Origin: Anarhynchus alexandrinus
Lineage: Eukaryota > Chordata > Aves > Charadriiformes > Charadriidae
Length of the DNA: 64,000 nt
Assembly (NCBI GenBank): GCA_008711295.1
Contig: VUYV01000188.1
Location: 1,365,601 to 1,429,600, forward strand
Reading direction: 5' to 3'
Every line of letters starts with the position of its first letter. Position 1 is the first letter of the stretch. Below, one piece after another: positions 60,166 through 64,000 of the stretch. The notes beneath the pieces were generated by a model that had not been told where the DNA came from, did no database searches, and saw only the letters and a list, made by a program, of their open reading frames with translations. A program made the translations under genes and the position numbers.

Positions 60166-62179
60166 TTGTGACACACAATAATTACTGCTTCAAAAACTTG
60201 ATAGTACTAGGTTTAAATTTCACATATGTAAAGACATAATCACTTGCATTTACATTTTCTCTCTATTTCTGTTGGGTTGGAATTCAAAATTTGGAATAAA
60301 ACCCTGATACAAATAGCCCTTTGCTATTTGCAGAAGAGTATTTCAGCCAGGTTCTGGGATCAGGCAAAGCTGATTCATCCAAATGAATCGACATGGGAAA
60401 AAATCACAGAAACTTTCTTACTAGAATATCCACTTCTCATAGGGTAGTAAATGTCACTAGAGAAATGACTTGGGTTTTTCTTATTTGAAAAAGACTTTGA
60501 ATCAATGCCCTCTTAATTGTGAAACGTATTAAGAGTTTTCAGAAATGACATTATTCTCTAATGCCCCTGTCCATTAATGGAGCACATTCATTGTACTTAT
60601 TAAGACGGTAAAGAATCATTAGACTGGTGGGAATGAGGGAAAGAAAATTGAAACATTCCCTGCTAAGAAACTAATTTCACAAAAATGACGGGAAGTCAGT
60701 GGAACTGAAAAGCAGGAGATGTTAGAATTAGGTCTACTCATTTGAGTCATGTTTGATGGCAGCAACAAAGGCTGCTTTGAAGAAAATCATCCTGGTCCTC
60801 CTGCTCTCTGTATTTTTTCACAGAGTACTCCGTATTCTTTATAGTCTCTTCTGCCAGAATGCCCGCACCCCTGCTTTATCCTCTGTAATGGCTTCCGAAC
60901 CAGGGACTGACCCCTTCAACAGTGCCGGAGTTCCTACTGCACTACCTCAGATGGCTTTAAAAAGCTCTAAAGTTACAGTATGTTATATTCTGTATATATA
61001 AATGAATTGTAATCATTTCAGTTCACCAATGCACATAAAAGGTTTTTGACCATTCAAAGCTTTGAATGAATACCCAAAAAAGCACAGGTAGGAGGAACAT
61101 ATGCAGTAGTGTTAGAAGGGAAATACTTCTCCAAAATTATTTTTAATTTTTTTTGAGGTTTCAAAAATGTTCCTCATCTCTACTGGAAGGACCTTTCCTC
61201 ATCCTAGTTTAAAAAAAAAAAAAAGAAAAACCAAACAGGGCAGGCAAATGCTATGCTAACGGTCATCTCGTAGCAACCAGGGAGTTAGCCTGGGATGTGG
61301 GAGCTGAAGACATCTTTGAATTTGATTGGATTCAGACTCAAGAATTAGATCTTGCCGTCCTCCATCTGAGGAAATTATCCTAACACGGATGAAATCAACC
61401 ACATTCTTGGTCTGGTGCCATCATTATATTCTTTAATACTTTAAAGTGAAAAAGATAAGATACAAAGGGTAGGCCTAAGTTTTTAGTCTGGAGTGATGGA
61501 CTTCATATGGAATATGAGATACTGGTTTTTGCTTCCCCAGTCTGACTCAGAACTTAGTACTGAACATGGGCGACCCCATATCCTGGCTGAATTTTCCAGG
61601 TATTTCTGGGGGCTTGGGTTTCTCTGGGTTTGATAAAAGAAGCTCAATTATGGCATACAACATTTTATCCTCTCAAAATGGAAAACAGAAAGGAAAGTAG
61701 TTCCTACCAAAAGGGAAAGCAATTACCATAAAATTCCTGACTAGCCATGGTCTGTGGTAAGACGTAAGAAGTAAATGGAGATTAATTTCCAAATCAAAGT
61801 CTTCATCAGATTTAAGTCTCAGAAAGGGGTAAGGTGGTTGATTCAGTATTTGGTAGTTTTCCTGCCCGAGGTCGTTACTACACAAGTGAACTATAAGAAG
61901 ACTGACTGCACCTATGGGACAGCCCCCACCACAACACAAGGACACAAGTACTAGAATGATCTTTTTCACAGGTTAAGAGGTAGTGGTTGCCCAATAGTCA
62001 GCTCAAGACCCCAAGCTTTATTTTGTAACTCAGAACCTCAGCATTGCTTTGGCCTGTTTCTAGTATTAACCTGCAGGTGTATGATCTGAATCAGAACACA
62101 GAAAAACAGGGAGCAAGAGAAGTAATCTTCCAATCATTGGATTGCTATTTTAAATTCAGGGATGATAATAGCAGTAACT
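60166..62179. other. Intronic sequence, no gene seen
   Basis: An A-run patch lies near 61211-61230. Open frames at 60.75-61.0 kb (plus) and 61.67-61.97 kb (minus) start with hydrophobic residues but have no motif or splice context. Confidence 0.55.
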
Positions 62180-62560
62180 GTTGAGCTGGAGGTGTAGGGA
62201 ATCAGCCCTGGGAGAACAGTGTTAGGATGGCTTTAGCATGCAGGCTGCTGGGAGCAGAGGATTCGGAGTGTGGGTTTGAGCAGCCAGGGTGTTTGGGGAA
62301 GGGAAATCAAGCAGGTGGTGAATAGGAAAGCTGGATCGGTAAGTGGAAAAGAGCTGTCAGGGGAATCATTAGGAGCAGTTGCCTGGCCAGCTCCCATTTA
62401 GGAGCAGCAGCTGTGCCAGCCTGATGAGGGGAGGGGATGCTGCTCCACGCCAGATGTGCACAGTGTGAGCGTGCGGTGTTGGCTGCCGGAGATGGGGATG
62501 AATAAAGAAGGAAGCCACAGGGAGGGTGGTGTGGAGAACTAGGGGAGCAGCTGTCAGGTT
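62180..62560. other. G-rich segment of unknown origin
   Basis: The plus strand is markedly G-rich here (CTGGGAGCAGAGGATTCGGA, GATGAGGGGAGGGGATGCTG and similar), in contrast to the AT-rich flanks. CpGs are few, so it is not a classic CpG island. It may be an unrecognised old mobile element or LTR piece, but no family signature is visible. Confidence 0.5.
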
Positions 62561-64000
62561 ACTCTAGGAGACAGACGCTGTGAACAGAATAGCATGTACT
62601 ACTGCTGCAGCCCTGTGATCTCAGCCATTTCTGCCTAGGAGTAAGGGGTTAAATAAATGCCCAGGGAAAAAAGTATTTCAGGGGCTGTAGGTGCTGATTA
62701 GGCTGATCCATCCCTCTGTGACCGCTTCCTGCAATCAAGATGAGCTGGTATTTTCTGCTTGAACTACTGCTTAATTTTATCACTGTACAGTAGCTAAGAA
62801 CTATTTCTTGGAATAGGTACTGGTTTAAAACTGCAGTGAAAGATATTAGATTTTGTTCTGCCGACTGCCCTATAAAGTCTTCTTTTTCTCTCTCTTTCTC
62901 AGCTCAAATGTAATTCATGAATTCACTCAGAATAGACACGTTTGTCTGGCTGCTTCTGAAGCCGAGCTGTGATGAACACCACAGAGCGCAATTGATCAAA
63001 AGTTTCAAGATGGTGTTCATGCCTTGGGACTATGAACATCTCTTTCGATTTCATCTCTTGGTGCTACGTGATGCCTCTACTACGCGTTTGCACTTCTTTG
63101 ACCATCTTCTGCTGAAGCTCTTCTGACATACGGTAGCAATTATATTTCTGACCATATGAGGAAGTCTGGGCTTTGGCTGGAATACTGTAACCCAGCAAGC
63201 ACATTCTGCCTCCCCTCTTTTATAGCAAAAGTTCACTATTTCATCCTCCACTTTCGGCAGTTTTTTCATCAAGTTCCTGTCTTGCCCCACTTTCAATTGT
63301 TGTATCTGCAGAATGCTCCTTGTCTCTTTGGGGAGGTCTCAAGTTTTTTAAATCATAATTTTTTATACATAAACCTTTCAAGCAGGATTCTGACACCCCG
63401 TTCCCCTGTCGTTGCTGCTGAGGTACAGCAATGTGAGCCACCAAATTGAGCTAAGCTAAACCAGCGTTTTCTGTACTTTACTTACATTTTGATTCATCAA
63501 AGACAGCATATCTGATATAGGCAGATTCTTGATGCCTGTTTAGATGTGACAATATAAACAAATACCAATTTTTATTTCTCCCAAGAGATCTAAGCTAACT
63601 GCCATAATATATAAAGAAAGAGGGAGCATGTTTTATGCAACAGAAAATTCCACCAGAAACATTGTACAATGAGCAGGATGGAGCAAATAATTCATAGTGA
63701 TTACATTATTAGAGAAGCTTAACCTGTCTTTTGTCTAAGGCACATATGCCAGGAGATTTCCATTCTTTTAAATGTATATAGTATTCAGTGTTTATGCCAT
63801 TTTTTAAGGTCTAAAAGGATCAAAACAGGTATGTGCTAATACCTCCTAGTTATTATTCACCGATTGAGTTATATTATAATTGATCAGAAAGGTCACATAA
63901 CACATATTTTGAAGTCTGGATAGAAGTTGCATAGCATAAACTTGTAAAGAAAAAGATGCACGTGCAAATGCAAAATATGTTCTGCTAAACTGCGTACTTT
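62561..64000. other. Intronic sequence to window end, no gene seen
   Basis: No start-codon exon of NKAIN3 (short signal-like segment with an M-G-C-C start and R-C repeats, from memory of the family) is visible. Overlapping open frames on both strands at 63.0-63.45 kb have no motif. Confidence 0.55.

Overview
The window is a piece of a bird nuclear genome: AT-rich and almost entirely non-coding. It carries CR1 LINE retrotransposon copies of the type that dominates avian genomes, with the characteristic 3' tail 'CCTTCCAACC...ATTCTATGATTCTAT', plus older decayed CR1 and other amniote repeats. There are no bacterial-style gene arrays, no CRISPR arrays and no rRNA or tRNA genes that I can see.

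One coding feature is firmly supported: a 138-bp internal exon on the minus strand at 19220-19357, with good splice sites at both ends. It encodes 46 residues of the first membrane-spanning part of a sodium/potassium-transporting ATPase interacting protein (NKAIN family), and the residues fit NKAIN3 best. The rest of the window is then most simply read as NKAIN3 introns. Bases 1-19219 lie downstream of the exon in the gene's sense (intron 2 by family layout), and 19358-64000 lie upstream (intron 1). No other NKAIN exon is visible, which fits the very long introns of this family.

Layout from left to right: 1-196, a young CR1 3' end, cut by the window edge; 1.1-1.5 kb, a possible old CR1 tail, a 20-bp palindrome and poly-T tracts; 4.2-4.6 kb, an old antisense CR1; 12.0-12.1 kb, a short CR1 tail; 17.44 kb, a perfect 16-bp-arm hairpin; 19.2 kb, the NKAIN exon; 20.7-20.9 kb and 28.2 kb, ancient amniote repeats; 26.2 kb, a (CCCAT)8 microsatellite that is G-quadruplex-prone on the transcribed-sense strand; 32.0, 33.5 and 36.5 kb, old antisense CR1-type pieces; 39.46 kb, a tandem 27-mer with STAT-like sites; 51.58-52.31 kb, a 0.73-kb CR1 copy whose reverse-transcriptase C-terminal frame is open except for one stop; 54.8-55.7 kb, an unidentified, coding-like but frame-broken minus-strand stretch; 62.2-62.6 kb, a G-rich segment.

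I found no new multi-gene system. The items most worth a second look are the G4-prone microsatellite in the NKAIN3 pre-mRNA strand, the long perfect hairpin, the unidentified coding-like stretch at 54.8-55.7 kb, and the inverted-repeat-ended ancient element at 20.7 kb.
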